NCBI RefSeq assembly: GCF_011039205.1
Contig: NZ_JAAKEL010000006.1
Span: 1 to 64,000, forward strand
Source: Dysgonomonas sp. ZJ279
GTDB taxonomy: Bacteria; Bacteroidota; Bacteroidia; Bacteroidales; Dysgonomonadaceae
Length of the DNA stretch: 64,000 nucleotides
Direction: 5' to 3'
The notes beneath the pieces were generated by a model. That model saw only the letters and a program-made list of their open reading frames with translations, did no database searches and was not told the DNA's origin. Of this stretch, positions 33,118 to 42,963 are shown in pieces. The stretch's first letter is position 1. Every line of letters starts with the position of its first letter. The position numbers and the translations under genes are program-made.

Positions 33118-34152
33118 ATGAAAGGAAAAATACTAGTTACGGGTGGAGCCGGATATATCGGCTCACATACGGTAGTAGAATTGCAAAACGCAGGCTACTC
33201 GGTAGTAGTTATTGATAACTTATCCAATTCTACAGCCGATTCGATTGATGGCGTACAACGGATTACAGGAATAAGACCTGAATTTGAAATATTAGACTGC
33301 AATGATCTTGAAGGGCTAAGAAGGCTATTCAAGAAACATACTGACATAAAAGGAATTATCCACTTTGCTGCCAGCAAAGCAGTAGGAGAATCGGTGCAAA
33401 AACCATTGCTTTATTATCGCAACAATCTGGTATCTCTGATCAATTTACTTGAACTGATGCCCGAGTTTGGAGTCAAAAACATCGTATTCTCATCATCATG
33501 CACCGTTTATGGAGAGCCTGATAAGAATCCGATAGACGAAACTGCACCTATTAAACCGGCAGAATCGCCCTACGGAAATACGAAACAGATAAACGAAGAG
33601 ATTATACAAGACACCGTACGCTCAGGAGCAGATATAAAAAGCATCATATTACGTTATTTCAATCCGGTGGGAGCGCATCCTACTGCAGAGATAGGTGAAT
33701 TACCAAACGGTGTGCCTCAAAACCTTGTTCCGTTCATTACCCAAACAGCTCTAGGCATACGCGAACAACTAAGTGTTTTTGGAGATAATTACAGCACATC
33801 TGACGGATCGTGCGTCCGTGATTTCATTAACGTAGTCGATCTTGCAAAGGCTCACGTAATCGCTATAGATCGTATGCTCGGAAACAAATCGGAAGAAAAG
33901 GTGGAAATATTCAATCTGGGTACAGGAAAAGGAGTTTCAGTTCTCGAATTGATAAAAGTATTTGAAAAAGTATCGGGGACAAAACTGAATTATAAAATAG
34001 TAGATCGCCGTGTTGGAGACATAGAAAAGATATGGGCAGAACCTAGTCGTGCCAACAATGTTCTTGGATGGACGGCTAAGGAAAACATAGAAGACACTAT
34101 GGCCTCTGCCTGGAAATGGCAACTTAAACTGAGAGAAAAAGGGATAATGTAA
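33118..34152 (+). CDS. galE: UDP-glucose 4-epimerase
   Basis: This 344-residue extended SDR protein has the NAD-binding G-G-A-G-Y-I-G-S at 8-15, catalytic S-S-S-C-T-V-Y-G and the Y-x3-K pair in S-P-Y-G-N-T-K. R-Y-F-N-P-V-G-A-H and R-D-F-I-N-V-V-D-L complete the GalE signature. It interconverts UDP-glucose and UDP-galactose, feeding glycan synthesis. It is monocistronic and divergent from the lipoprotein-glnS unit. Confidence 0.95.
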   Translation: MKGKILVTGGAGYIGSHTVVELQNAGYSVVVIDNLSNSTADSIDGVQRITGIRPEFEILDCNDLEGLRRLFKKHTDIKGIIHFAASKAVGESVQKPLLYYRNNLVSLINLLELMPEFGVKNIVFSSSCTVYGEPDKNPIDETAPIKPAESPYGNTKQINEEIIQDTVRSGADIKSIILRYFNPVGAHPTAEIGELPNGVPQNLVPFITQTALGIREQLSVFGDNYSTSDGSCVRDFINVVDLAKAHVIAIDRMLGNKSEEKVEIFNLGTGKGVSVLELIKVFEKVSGTKLNYKIVDRRVGDIEKIWAEPSRANNVLGWTAKENIEDTMASAWKWQLKLREKGIM

Positions 34153-34177
34153 TATTTCTTAGAAAAATATAAAATAA

Positions 34178-34213
34178 AGAAGAGGAGATTCAAACAATGG
34201 GTCTCCTTTTCTT
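34178..34213. terminator. Shared terminator between galE and cdsA
   Basis: GAGGAGA (34182-34188) and TCTCCTT (34202-34208) form a stem flanked by A-rich sequence on the left and TTCTTATTT on the right. It could end both convergent genes. Confidence 0.65.
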
Positions 34214-34248
34214 ATTTATTGCCATCCTTACAACAACAATAATAAAAT

Positions 34249-35079
34249 TCAGATAAAATGCAGAAAGCATAAATAGATCGCCACGGCAGGAATAGCCAAC
34301 AATGTGCTATCCATACGATCTAAAATACCTCCATGACCCGGAATCATATTACCGGAATCTTTAACACCCAAAGTACGCTTTATCAGTGATTCGAAAAGAT
34401 CTCCCCAAGTGCCGCAAGCGACAGTCACAGCTGCAAACCCCATCCACTGATACACATTCAGACTTGACACCGAGAAGTAATAAAACAGAAGCGAGGATGC
34501 AATTGAGAATATCGCGCCTCCAATAAATCCTTCCCATGACTTTTTAGGAGATATGCGTTCAAAAAGACGGTGTTTACCAAATGCCATACCTGTAAGATAA
34601 GCAAACGAATCGTTCACCCATATAAATACAAAAATGGCAAGTATATAGATACTCTGATAGGTATCTTCAAAGAAAGGTCGCGCCAGATAATTTAACAGAG
34701 CTAACGAGCCCGCAATATATACTTGTCCGAAGATTGAATAAGCCAAACATTTTATCGGATCTTCTTTTTTCTGATACAACTGACTTATAAATATTATAAA
34801 CAAAAGAAGAAGATAGATAACAAAACCCAATAATCCCGAATGGAAATTATAGAGATAACCTCCCAGAAACAAAAAGACTCCGGCTACTATATTAAGCGTC
34901 TTAGATATAGGCACCTTTGCGGTTTTCTCGATCAATATGTAAAACTCATATAAAGCTAAACCTGTAATGAGAGCAAACACTCCGACAAAAATATATTCAT
35001 CAACAAGAATACCGCCCAACAAAAAAGCCACAAAAACGGCTCCTGCAAGTATACGTACAACAATATTTGGTAGTTTCAA
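34249..35079 (-). CDS. cdsA: Phosphatidate cytidylyltransferase
   Basis: This 276-residue inner-membrane enzyme has about eight hydrophobic helices. The CdsA signature runs from W-G-D-L-F-E-S-L-I-K-R through V-K-D-S-G and P-G-H-G-G-I-L-D-R-M-D-S near residues 228-258. It makes CDP-diacylglycerol from phosphatidic acid and CTP, the branch point of phospholipid synthesis. It lies downstream of ftsH, but a strong terminator and a TACTTTTG box (35112-35119, minus strand) separate them, so it probably has its own promoter. Confidence 0.95.
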   Translation of the reverse strand: MKLPNIVVRILAGAVFVAFLLGGILVDEYIFVGVFALITGLALYEFYILIEKTAKVPISKTLNIVAGVFLFLGGYLYNFHSGLLGFVIYLLLLFIIFISQLYQKKEDPIKCLAYSIFGQVYIAGSLALLNYLARPFFEDTYQSIYILAIFVFIWVNDSFAYLTGMAFGKHRLFERISPKKSWEGFIGGAIFSIASSLLFYYFSVSSLNVYQWMGFAAVTVACGTWGDLFESLIKRTLGVKDSGNMIPGHGGILDRMDSTLLAIPAVAIYLCFLHFI

Positions 35080-35111
35080 TGGAATCTAATTTTTGGTTTT
35101 TTCAACGAAAA

Positions 35112-35119
35112 CAAAAGTA
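35112..35119 (-). promoter_or_regulatory. Bacteroidota -7 box of cdsA
   Basis: The reverse complement reads TACTTTTG, matching TAnnTTTG, 33 bp upstream of the cdsA start. Confidence 0.45.
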
Positions 35120-35148
35120 ATTAAAAATTAGAATATTATCAGTATAAA

Positions 35149-35189
35149 AAAGCAAAAGGTACAACCTTTACAGTCGTACCTTTTGCTTT
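35149..35189 (-). terminator. ftsH terminator
   Basis: AAAGCAAAAGGTAC (35149-35162) and GTACCTTTTGCTTT (35176-35189) form a perfect 14-bp stem with a 13-nt loop. The minus-strand 3' side continues TTTATACTG. Confidence 0.85.
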
Positions 35190-35209
35190 CTATATTTTAA
35201 ATCATGTTA

Positions 35210-37225
35210 TTATGGCTGAACACCTTCAGGCAAAACCGGAGAATCACCTTTTATTTCTTCGACCTTAACATCTTTAACTAAGCCTTCTGTTTCTCTTATC
35301 AATTCTTCCGAACGAGATTCCCATTGGCGTTCGCCAAATATCTTTTTAAGATCGTCTGCAAAAATAACCTCTTCAGTCATTAATTTATCAGCCAATGCCT
35401 TATGTCCGTCTTTATATTGAATAAGTAATTGCTTCGCTCTTTCATATTGCTCATTAATCATTGCTTGCACTTCCTTATCTATCAGCAAGGCTGTTTCCTC
35501 ACTATAAGGCTTAGTAAAGCCATAATTATCGCCTGTCGAATCGTAATAAGACAGGTTAGGTAATTTATCGCTCATACCCATATACGAAATCATTGCATAA
35601 GCCTGCTTAGTAACACGCTCCAAGTCATTCACTGCACCTGAGGATATATGTCCTACGAACACCTCTTCGGCTGCACGACCACCCAGCAAAGCACACATTT
35701 CGTCTAGCATTTGCTCCTTAGTCGTAATCTGTCTTTCTTCGGGCAAGTACCAGGCAGCACCAAGCGCTTTACCTCGCGGTACGATTGTTACCTTCACCAA
35801 CGGATTGGCATACCTCAAGAACCAGCTTAGAGTAGCATGTCCCGATTCATGAATAGCAATAGTCTTACGCTCATGAATAGTTGTCACTTTATTTTTCTTT
35901 TCCAAACCACCGATAATACGATCGACAGCATTGGTAAAATCATCTTTCTGAACCACTTTCTTCCCTTTGCGGGCAGCAATCAAGGCAGCTTCATTACATA
36001 CATTGGCAATATCAGCACCCGAGAATCCGGGAGTCTGACGAGCTAAGAATTCGATATCTACTGAGTCATCGATCTTCACAGGGCGTAAATGCACCTTAAA
36101 GATTTCTTTACGGTCATTCAAATCAGGAAGATCTACATTAATCTGACGATCGAAACGACCTGCACGAAGTAATGCTTTATCTAATATATCAGCACGGTTA
36201 GTTGCAGCCAGAACAATGATACCACTATTTGTGCCAAAACCGTCCATCTCTGTCAATAGCTGATTCAATGTATTCTCGCGTTCGTCGTTCGAACCCATAT
36301 TCGGATTCTTTCCACGGGCACGACCTACAGCATCGATCTCGTCGATAAATATAATACAAGGAGATTTCTCCTTAGCCTGTTTGAATAAATCACGTACACG
36401 TGACGCTCCTACCCCAACAAACATTTCTACAAAGTCAGAACCTGACATCGAGAAAAACGGAACATTTGCTTCACCTGCTACGGCTTTTGCCAACAATGTT
36501 TTACCGGTTCCCGGAGGGCCTACAAGCAAAGCTCCTTTAGGTATTTTACCTCCTATTTCTGTATAGCGTGTAGGATTCTTAAGGAATTCTACTATCTCTT
36601 CTATTTCTTCTTTAGCCTCGGCAAGACCTGCAACATCTTTAAATGTAACTCGTAGATCTGAACCTTTGTCATACAATTGTGCTTTCGACTTACCAACACT
36701 GAATACACCGCCTCCACCACCGGAGCCACCGCCCGACATGCGTCGCATCATGTATATCCACAAGCCTATAATAAGAATAAACGGCAAGAAGCTTAACAGC
36801 ACATCGGTAGCACTAGTAGTCGCTTCATAACTGACATCTATATTATAGTTATGTTCGGCTTTTACACGATCATAAAAGTCTGAAAATCTGTCAGCAGAAG
36901 GTATTTTAACAAAAATCACAGGATTTTCTCCGGCACGCTCTGCGTCATTCTTGAAAACATGCTTTACCGAATCCGTTCTTATAAATGCTTTTAGTGAGTT
37001 TGCTTTATTGTCTACAACAATTTTGCTGACACTATTATCTTTGACATAACCTTGAAATTCTGACCATCCAATTTCTTTCGACATGCTATTCTCTGTAAAG
37101 AAATACATCCCGACAATTGCTGCCAGAATAAACATATACACCCATACCATATTGAAAGGCATCTTAGGTCCTTTCAGATTAGGCCCTTTGGGTTGTTTAT
37201 TTTCTCCTTTATTGTAGTTATCCAT
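35210..37225 (-). CDS. ftsH: ATP-dependent zinc metalloprotease FtsH
   Basis: This 671-residue protein has two membrane helices (about 25-43 and 143-161) with a periplasmic domain between them, and a Gly-rich linker (about 165-173). An AAA+ domain follows with Walker A G-P-P-G-T-G-K-T at about 236-243, Walker B I-I-F-I-D-E-I-D and second-region-of-homology R-P-G-R-F-D-R-like A-G-R-F-D-R. The zinc site H-E-S-G-H is at about 458-462. It degrades misfolded membrane proteins and some cytosolic regulators. It follows rsfS by 76 bp. Confidence 0.98.
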   Translation of the reverse strand: MDNYNKGENKQPKGPNLKGPKMPFNMVWVYMFILAAIVGMYFFTENSMSKEIGWSEFQGYVKDNSVSKIVVDNKANSLKAFIRTDSVKHVFKNDAERAGENPVIFVKIPSADRFSDFYDRVKAEHNYNIDVSYEATTSATDVLLSFLPFILIIGLWIYMMRRMSGGGSGGGGGVFSVGKSKAQLYDKGSDLRVTFKDVAGLAEAKEEIEEIVEFLKNPTRYTEIGGKIPKGALLVGPPGTGKTLLAKAVAGEANVPFFSMSGSDFVEMFVGVGASRVRDLFKQAKEKSPCIIFIDEIDAVGRARGKNPNMGSNDERENTLNQLLTEMDGFGTNSGIIVLAATNRADILDKALLRAGRFDRQINVDLPDLNDRKEIFKVHLRPVKIDDSVDIEFLARQTPGFSGADIANVCNEAALIAARKGKKVVQKDDFTNAVDRIIGGLEKKNKVTTIHERKTIAIHESGHATLSWFLRYANPLVKVTIVPRGKALGAAWYLPEERQITTKEQMLDEMCALLGGRAAEEVFVGHISSGAVNDLERVTKQAYAMISYMGMSDKLPNLSYYDSTGDNYGFTKPYSEETALLIDKEVQAMINEQYERAKQLLIQYKDGHKALADKLMTEEVIFADDLKKIFGERQWESRSEELIRETEGLVKDVKVEEIKGDSPVLPEGVQP

Positions 37226-37301
37226 ATATTTTCTCCGGAAACTTCTATTTAGTTATTATTTTTTCTTCCAAGATATAACAAGCGGGTTCTGCAAATTGTT
37301 G

Positions 37302-37658
37302 TCAATCAACATCAGGTATTGATTCAAGTTTTGCATCAGCCCAAAGGTGCTCTATATTGTAGAATTCGCGTAATTCCGGTATAAACACATGTACAATAAC
37401 TGTGCCATAATCGATTCCTACCCAACGGGCTTCGCGTAGCCCATCGACAGTAATAGGGCGCTCTCCTTTTTTCTTTAATTCATTAATGATCTGATCGGAA
37501 ATTGCCCCTACTTGAGTCGGCATATTACCCTCACAAATTACAAAATATTGACAGATGGTACCGGGTAGCTCTGTCATATCAACAACTACAATGTTTTTTG
37601 CTTTCTTATCTTGGCATGCGCCCACAATATTGTTTACTAAGCTTTTTACTTCTTTCAT
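37302..37658 (-). CDS. rsfS: Ribosomal silencing factor RsfS
   Basis: This 118-residue protein is the normal length for RsfS/Iojap. The signature region is I-C-Q-Y-F-V-I-C-E-G-N-M-P-T-Q-V (about 35-50), then G-L-R-E-A-R-W-V-G-I-D-Y-G-T-V-I-V-H-V-F. It binds ribosomal protein L14 and blocks subunit joining in starvation. It is upstream of ftsH in the same orientation, a common Bacteroidota order (rsfS-ftsH-cdsA). Confidence 0.95.
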   Translation of the reverse strand: MKEVKSLVNNIVGACQDKKAKNIVVVDMTELPGTICQYFVICEGNMPTQVGAISDQIINELKKKGERPITVDGLREARWVGIDYGTVIVHVFIPELREFYNIEHLWADAKLESIPDVD

Positions 37659-37795
37659 TCGCTATTTTAATGTAGATTTTTATTAAGCTACAAATATAAC
37701 TCGTTTTTTTGAACAATCGACGTATATCTATCAGAAGAACAAATATTAAATTGTGTAAAATTGCTTAATAGAGAGCATATCAGCTCTCTTTTTCA

Positions 37796-37803
37796 TATTT
37801 TTG
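37796..37803 (+). promoter_or_regulatory. Bacteroidota -7 box immediately before miaA
   Basis: TATTTTTG matches TAnnTTTG and ends only 5 bp before the miaA ATG at 37809. Transcription would start at or next to the start codon, implying a leaderless or nearly leaderless mRNA. Confidence 0.5.
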
Positions 37804-37808
37804 CAGTC

Positions 37809-38723
37809 ATGAATAACTATGATTCGATAACAATAATAGGTCCTACGGCTTCGGGTAAAACTACTTTTGCCTGCCAATTGGCACATAATCTAGATGCTGA
37901 AATAATAAGCGGTGACTCACGTCAGGTATATCGGTCGATGGACATCGGTACAGGAAAAGACTTGGACGACTATATCGTTGATGGCAAAGCTATACCTTAT
38001 CACCTGATAGATATATGCGATGCAGGAGAGAAGTACAACATATATGAGTATCAGCACGATTTTCACAAAGTATATACCGACATAAAAAACAGGAATAAAC
38101 TTCCCATTCTTTGCGGAGGATCGGGATTATATATCGAATCGGTACTAAAAGGGTATTCATTAGCCAACGTTCCCGAAAATAAAGAACTGAGAAAAAAGTA
38201 TGAAGGCAAAAGCTTGTCTGAATTGGAAGAAATTCTATCCACATATAAGGCATTACATAATAAAACAGATGTAGATACAGCCCAACGGGCAATAAGGGCT
38301 ATAGAAATCGAAGAATATAAGAAAGATCATCCCCTCGAGCAAAACGAATTTCCTCCGCTAAACAGCCTCATTATAGGAGTGGATATAGACAGGGAACTTC
38401 GCCGCCAAAAAATATCAAAGAGACTCAAAGACCGGTTAGAAGAAGGGATGATAGACGAAGTCAAAGCTATTTTAGCCAAAGGAATCGTCCCGGAAGATCT
38501 TATCTATTACGGCTTGGAATATAAATATGTAACCCTGTATATACTTAATCAACTTTCTTATCAAGAGATGTTTTCTCAACTCGAGATAGCTATTCATCAG
38601 TTCGCCAAACGTCAGATGACATGGTTCAGAGGGATGGAAAAGCGAGGTCTACATATTCATTGGATGAATGCCGAATTACCGATCGAAGAACGAATAAAAA
38701 TGGTGATGGCTTTAATGAAATGA
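37809..38723 (+). CDS. miaA: tRNA dimethylallyltransferase
   Basis: I start at the ATG at 37809; the 16-codon extension to 37761 would contain the -7 box. The 304-residue protein has the P-loop G-P-T-A-S-G-K-T (11-18), S-G-D-S-R-Q-V-Y-R and G-G-S-G-L-Y-I. Family motifs Q-R-A-I-R-A-I-E and Q-F-A-K-R-Q-M-T-W-F-R are near the end. It adds the dimethylallyl group to A37 of tRNAs reading UNN codons. Many Bacteroidota carry two MiaA paralogues, so this may be one of two. Confidence 0.92.
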   Translation: MNNYDSITIIGPTASGKTTFACQLAHNLDAEIISGDSRQVYRSMDIGTGKDLDDYIVDGKAIPYHLIDICDAGEKYNIYEYQHDFHKVYTDIKNRNKLPILCGGSGLYIESVLKGYSLANVPENKELRKKYEGKSLSELEEILSTYKALHNKTDVDTAQRAIRAIEIEEYKKDHPLEQNEFPPLNSLIIGVDIDRELRRQKISKRLKDRLEEGMIDEVKAILAKGIVPEDLIYYGLEYKYVTLYILNQLSYQEMFSQLEIAIHQFAKRQMTWFRGMEKRGLHIHWMNAELPIEERIKMVMALMK

Positions 38724-38734
38724 GAAAATAACCC

Positions 38735-38742
38735 TACTTTTG
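38735..38742 (+). promoter_or_regulatory. Bacteroidota -7 box of pyrC
   Basis: TACTTTTG matches TAnnTTTG, 16 bp before the pyrC ATG and after the miaA stop. Confidence 0.5.
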
Positions 38743-38758
38743 TAAAAAACAATTAGCT

Positions 38759-40096
38759 ATGATACTTATTCACAACGCCACTATTATAAATGAAGGCACA
38801 TCCTTCATCGGTTCGGTTCTGATCGAAAATCACTTTATCACAAAAGTATATAGAGAGAAAGAAGTTCCTGCAGAAATACTCAATCATGCTGCAAAAGTAG
38901 ATGCAAAAGGCCTATGGCTGATTCCCGGAGTAATTGACGATCAGGTTCATTTCCGCGAACCGGGTTTAACACACAAAGGAGATATTGCTAGCGAAAGCCG
39001 TGCAGCCATAGCCGGAGGGGTCACTTCATTCATGGAGATGCCTAATACAAAACCTCAGACCACAACAATAGAAGCACTCAATAATAAATTCGAGATAGCG
39101 GAAGATAAATCATTTACCAACTATTCGTTCTATCTCGGTGCTACAAATGACAACTTGCCTGAACTCAGAAAAGTTAATCCAAAAGAAGTGTGTGGGGTTA
39201 AAGTATTTATGGGATCATCTACCGGTAATATGCTGGTAGATAAAAAGAAGGCCTTAGAAGCTATCTTTGCCGAAGTAGGTATGTTGATCACAACCCATTG
39301 CGAAAAAGAAGAGATCATTCAACAAAACATAGCTCATTACAAAGCAAAATTCGGAGATGATATCCCACTTCAATACCATCCGCTTATCCGTAGCGCGGAG
39401 GCTTGCTACCGATCATCCGCCGAAGCGGTAGAGCTAGCTGATAAATATCAGACACAATTGCATATATTACACCTTTCTACCGAGAAAGAGATAAGCCTGT
39501 TCGATGCAAAACCTCTGGCTGAAAAGAAAATTACAGGCGAAGTTTGTGTACATCACCTATGGTTCTCTGATGAAGACTATGCTAAATATGGCACACGTAT
39601 AAAATGGAATCCTGCCGTAAAAACGAAAGAAGACAGAGATGCTCTTATGCAAGGACTGCTAAGTGGTAAACTGGATGTCATTGCCACCGACCATGCACCT
39701 CACCTGCTAGAGGAAAAGCATGGCGGATGTCTGCAAGCCGCATCGGGTGGCCCATTAGTACAACATTCTCTGCAGATGATGTTAGAATTGGCAAAACAAG
39801 GTAAAATAACCAAAGAACAGGTTGTTGACAAAATGTGTCATGCGCCTGCAATCCTCTACCAAATACATAAACGCGGATATATCAGAGAAGGTTATTATGC
39901 GGATATTGTATTGGTAAACCCTGAAAAACCATATACCATTACACAAGATAATATTTTATACAAGTGCAAGTGGGCTCCATTGGAAGGTGAAACCATGTCT
40001 ACAACAATAGAGAAAACATTTCTAAACGGAAGAATGGCTTTTAACAAAGGAGTTGTGCACGACGTAAGAGGAATGGCTTTGAGATTCGACCGCTAA
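38759..40096 (+). CDS. pyrC: Dihydroorotase
   Basis: This 445-residue amidohydrolase converts carbamoyl-aspartate to dihydroorotate in pyrimidine synthesis. Motifs are the metal-site start [15 protein letters not shown] (about 55-69), [33 protein letters not shown] and [10 protein letters not shown]. The first His of the canonical D-x-H-x-H is Gln here (D-D-Q-V-H); I recall the same in other Bacteroidota dihydroorotases. It converges with the TamA-like gene, stops 2 bp apart. Confidence 0.92.
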   Translation: MILIHNATIINEGTSFIGSVLIENHFITKVYREKEVPAEILNHAAKVDAKGLWLIPGVIDDQVHFREPGLTHKGDIASESRAAIAGGVTSFMEMPNTKPQTTTIEALNNKFEIAEDKSFTNYSFYLGATNDNLPELRKVNPKEVCGVKVFMGSSTGNMLVDKKKALEAIFAEVGMLITTHCEKEEIIQQNIAHYKAKFGDDIPLQYHPLIRSAEACYRSSAEAVELADKYQTQLHILHLSTEKEISLFDAKPLAEKKITGEVCVHHLWFSDEDYAKYGTRIKWNPAVKTKEDRDALMQGLLSGKLDVIATDHAPHLLEEKHGGCLQAASGGPLVQHSLQMMLELAKQGKITKEQVVDKMCHAPAILYQIHKRGYIREGYYADIVLVNPEKPYTITQDNILYKCKWAPLEGETMSTTIEKTFLNGRMAFNKGVVHDVRGMALRFDR

Positions 40097-40098
40097 AA

Positions 40099-42417
40099 TC
40101 AGAAAGGATACCCAATACCAAAGTGGAGAGCCATACGTGACAATCTCGGCTGGAACAAAACGAACCGGTCGGATTGCGGCAAGCCCGGATCGTAGGCCCT
40201 CACTCCACAATCGAGACGAAGGAGAAGAAACCCTAAATCGAAACGTATACCTGCGCCATAAGCCACAGCTATCTCTCTATAAAAATTGGAAAACTGAAAC
40301 TGCCCCCCACCCTGAGCCTCATATTTCTTTAATGTCCAAATGTTTCCTGCATCGATAAATTCGGCTAATTCAAGCAGACTATTTACCTTATGGCGGTTCT
40401 CTATACTTATATCGAGTTTCATATCCCCGACCTGATTCACGAAGTCTTCGCTATTATTGTTACCACGGTAAGAACCGGGTCCCAGTCTTCGGGTATTCCA
40501 TCCTCTCACACTATTAGCCCCCCCGGAGAAGAAACGCCGTTCGAAAGGTAATATATTAGAGTTTCCGTATGGATGTGCCAAGCCCAATCCAACATGATAT
40601 GCCAATGAATGCCTCTTAGAAAAATAAAATGTGCGGGCATAATCGATATGACCTTTTATGTATTCTGCATACGCCACTCCGAATATATTCCTTTGTCCAT
40701 TTTCTCCAGGGCTGTCACCATTCATCGCAGCAATCAATCGAGGCAATACTCCAGCCACTTCTAACGAACCACGAATAGAATAGGTCGGATATAACGGATT
40801 GAAGCGCCGCCCATTAACCAATGTAAATGAATAAGATGTACGGGAAATAAACTGATCTTTGTAACTCTCCCTTAATAAAGGATTGTTTACATTATTTAGA
40901 AACAAACTATCGAACCGCGCCGACACCCAAGGCATACGAACATAGTTTATATCGAATAAATCGACACTATGAAGCAAGCGGTTATTATTAGACGACCATC
41001 CGTAATTGACAGTCATATTGAAAAATTCACGTGTATATTCGGGGCGATGCTGATTATTTAACCCGACGCTGAATCGGGTTGTCGCTGTTGGCATCTCCCG
41101 CCAGCTTTTCTTAAGAAAAGGAACAAGGAACAGTGGAAAGGTAACACCTGTTTCTATTCCATATTCATAAAAACTCTGATTCAACAGGTCGTCCTCATTT
41201 CCTCCGGAAATAAATTCGTAAGCACCTTTTAGTTTTATACTCAACTGCTCAGATCCATTAAATAGATTTTGATGCTGATAAGAAAGACTGGGTGCAACCC
41301 CTATATCCCCCGCTGAGTTTGTACCGTCAAGACTCGCCTTAAACCAATGTGCATTGGCAGGAGTCAGTAAGATTGTAGCATCCAGCAAATGTGTACTATC
41401 TTCGGAAGAGGGTGTCGTACTTATATTCACCTGCTTTATTGCACTCATCTGATTAAACGACTCGTATGTTTTGGTTAACGCTCTATCAGAGTAAAGCGCA
41501 CCTTTTTTTATGTAGTTATTTCGGCGGATACTTGTTGATCGCAAAAATTTATTTTGCCCTCTTATTATCCAGATGTCATTGTATTGAGTTGTATCAGCAT
41601 TTCTGAAATAAGGATTTTTCCGATTTCTTCTATTTCCCCCCTGAGGTCTATCAGGTGTCTCTAAAGAGTTGAGACCAGAAACAATAGTAACCTTATTCCA
41701 ACGTAAACGAGGATATGGAAGACTATCTTTTGCCGGATAAATATTCATATACAAGTCTACCTGATGCGAATTAAGTGTTGTATCTGCTTTAAAATAAACA
41801 AATTCTTTCGAGAAATTATAATATCCGCCGTTACGCATAATGAGATTGACCCGTCCACGTTCCTGTTCCAGCATACTCATGTCGTAGAAGTCACCTTTCG
41901 CAAGATAAGGCTTGAGGGGAACTATTTTCATAATACGAGCCATGGTCGTATCTTCTATGGTATAGGTATAGTTACGAATAAGATAAGGGGTGCCTCCCTT
42001 TATATTATATGTCACAGTCATCTTCTTACCCTTAGCTCTAAGAGCTGTGTCTACCTCAGCATTAAGATAACCCTGATTACTCATTTCCTTTTGTAACTGA
42101 GTAGCCGAAGATGCTGCACTCCTCGCACTATATATAACAGGGGCTTGTCCCATTTTTCTTACTGCACGGGTAATCCATTTGCTGGTGTCTTGCCCTGCCA
42201 TATTATAAATATTCAGACGAACTTTGCCAAAAAGAGGTAAGCTACCATTAGGCTGCTGGCGGACAAAAGATTCTAAGTCAGAGGTCGCATTTTTTGTGTC
42301 ATGCTTAATATTTATAGCATCGAGTAAATACTCTCCTTCCGGAATGTTTTTGGTAGTACTACATGCCGCAATAATCAATATTAAAAATATACACAGTAAT
42401 AAGCGAAGTCCTCTCAT
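40099..42417 (-). CDS. BamA/TamA-family outer-membrane assembly protein (lipoprotein form)
   Basis: This 772-residue protein has a lipoprotein signal with lipobox I-A-A-C (Cys19) followed by S-T-T-K-N-I-P-E-G-E-Y-L-L. POTRA-like repeats (about 30-330) lead to a C-terminal beta-barrel (about 390-772) that contains the BamA/TamA-type R-F-F-S-G-G-A-N-S-V-R-G-W (from about 625). It ends in L-H-F-G-I-G-Y-P-F with terminal Phe. Such proteins insert or secrete outer-membrane proteins. The lipidated version is frequent in Bacteroidota and is usually annotated as TamL-type; whether a TamB partner exists elsewhere is not visible here. Confidence 0.9.
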   Translation of the reverse strand: MRGLRLLLCIFLILIIAACSTTKNIPEGEYLLDAINIKHDTKNATSDLESFVRQQPNGSLPLFGKVRLNIYNMAGQDTSKWITRAVRKMGQAPVIYSARSAASSATQLQKEMSNQGYLNAEVDTALRAKGKKMTVTYNIKGGTPYLIRNYTYTIEDTTMARIMKIVPLKPYLAKGDFYDMSMLEQERGRVNLIMRNGGYYNFSKEFVYFKADTTLNSHQVDLYMNIYPAKDSLPYPRLRWNKVTIVSGLNSLETPDRPQGGNRRNRKNPYFRNADTTQYNDIWIIRGQNKFLRSTSIRRNNYIKKGALYSDRALTKTYESFNQMSAIKQVNISTTPSSEDSTHLLDATILLTPANAHWFKASLDGTNSAGDIGVAPSLSYQHQNLFNGSEQLSIKLKGAYEFISGGNEDDLLNQSFYEYGIETGVTFPLFLVPFLKKSWREMPTATTRFSVGLNNQHRPEYTREFFNMTVNYGWSSNNNRLLHSVDLFDINYVRMPWVSARFDSLFLNNVNNPLLRESYKDQFISRTSYSFTLVNGRRFNPLYPTYSIRGSLEVAGVLPRLIAAMNGDSPGENGQRNIFGVAYAEYIKGHIDYARTFYFSKRHSLAYHVGLGLAHPYGNSNILPFERRFFSGGANSVRGWNTRRLGPGSYRGNNNSEDFVNQVGDMKLDISIENRHKVNSLLELAEFIDAGNIWTLKKYEAQGGGQFQFSNFYREIAVAYGAGIRFDLGFLLLRLDCGVRAYDPGLPQSDRFVLFQPRLSRMALHFGIGYPF

Positions 42418-42565
42418 AATTAATATTAATAACGTTTTACAAATATAAATGTTTATTGACAGAAACCATTAAGGTTGCAAACCTATTTATTATTCAGATC
42501 ATAGCCAGCAAATGGTTTTTAACTCTCAGCCTTCGTATTTCTCACTTATTTCGACAACTAGAGAA

Positions 42566-42620
42566 TGTTAAAAGGTAACAAAAGTGACACTTTTTATATA
42601 GCTTTTCACTGTAACCTTTT
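42566..42620 (-). repeat. Intergenic repeat, copy 2 of an inverted pair with 14381-14437
   Basis: It carries TGTTAAAAGGTAACAAA, AAAGTGACACTTTT and CACTGTAACCTTTT in this order. The reverse complement matches 14381-14437. No coding frame overlaps it. Confidence 0.55.
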
Positions 42621-42654
42621 GCTAATATTTTCACCTCTTTTCAATTTATTACCA

Positions 42655-42790
42655 GAAGTTGTCTAGACTTTTCAAAAGTCTTTCTTTTTACTCTCTCTGT
42701 CATGCTGAACGATAGAGAAGCATCTCACAACCGAGATTCTTCGTTCCTCAGAATGACAAAATAATACGAAAAACAAAAAGTCTACACTTC
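42655..42790. mobile_element. MITE-like element with IS5-type ends and an internal hairpin
   Basis: The left end GAAGTTGTCTAGACTTTT matches the terminal repeat of the IS5-like element at 1894-2816 (two differences in 18). The right end AAAAAGTCTACACTTC is a degenerate inverted copy lacking three bases. Between them, TGTCATGCTGAAC...GAATGACA forms an imperfect hairpin (42698-42758) of the REP-like type seen in the dispersed repeats. No transposase is present, so it would be non-autonomous. Confidence 0.45.
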
Positions 42791-42945
42791 CTATATAGAT
42801 AAATCCGAAAGATCATATATCAACATAAAATATCAAATGTGCAGGAGGCTTCCTCTTCTATGCAGATTCAAATGCAAAACAACTTTAAAGCAAGACGCAA
42901 AGAGTTAAGTGATGTTTTTATGTATTCTCTCTGCCAAAAATAACA

Positions 42946-42953
42946 TACCTTTG
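42946..42953 (+). promoter_or_regulatory. Bacteroidota -7 box of ygiQ
   Basis: TACCTTTG matches TAnnTTTG, 10 bp before the ygiQ ATG. Confidence 0.55.
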
Positions 42954-42963
42954 CGGTCGAAAT

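Larger units (their letters stand above)
42418..42963. other. 546-bp intergenic region with stacked repeats
   Basis: Divergent promoters for the TamA-like gene (TATATTTG on the minus strand, 42440-42447) and ygiQ (TACCTTTG, 42946-42953) border this gap. Inside are one copy of the 55-bp inverted pair (42566-42620) and a 136-bp MITE-like element (42655-42790) containing a REP-like hairpin. About 42791-42940 shows nothing recognisable. Confidence 0.65.
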
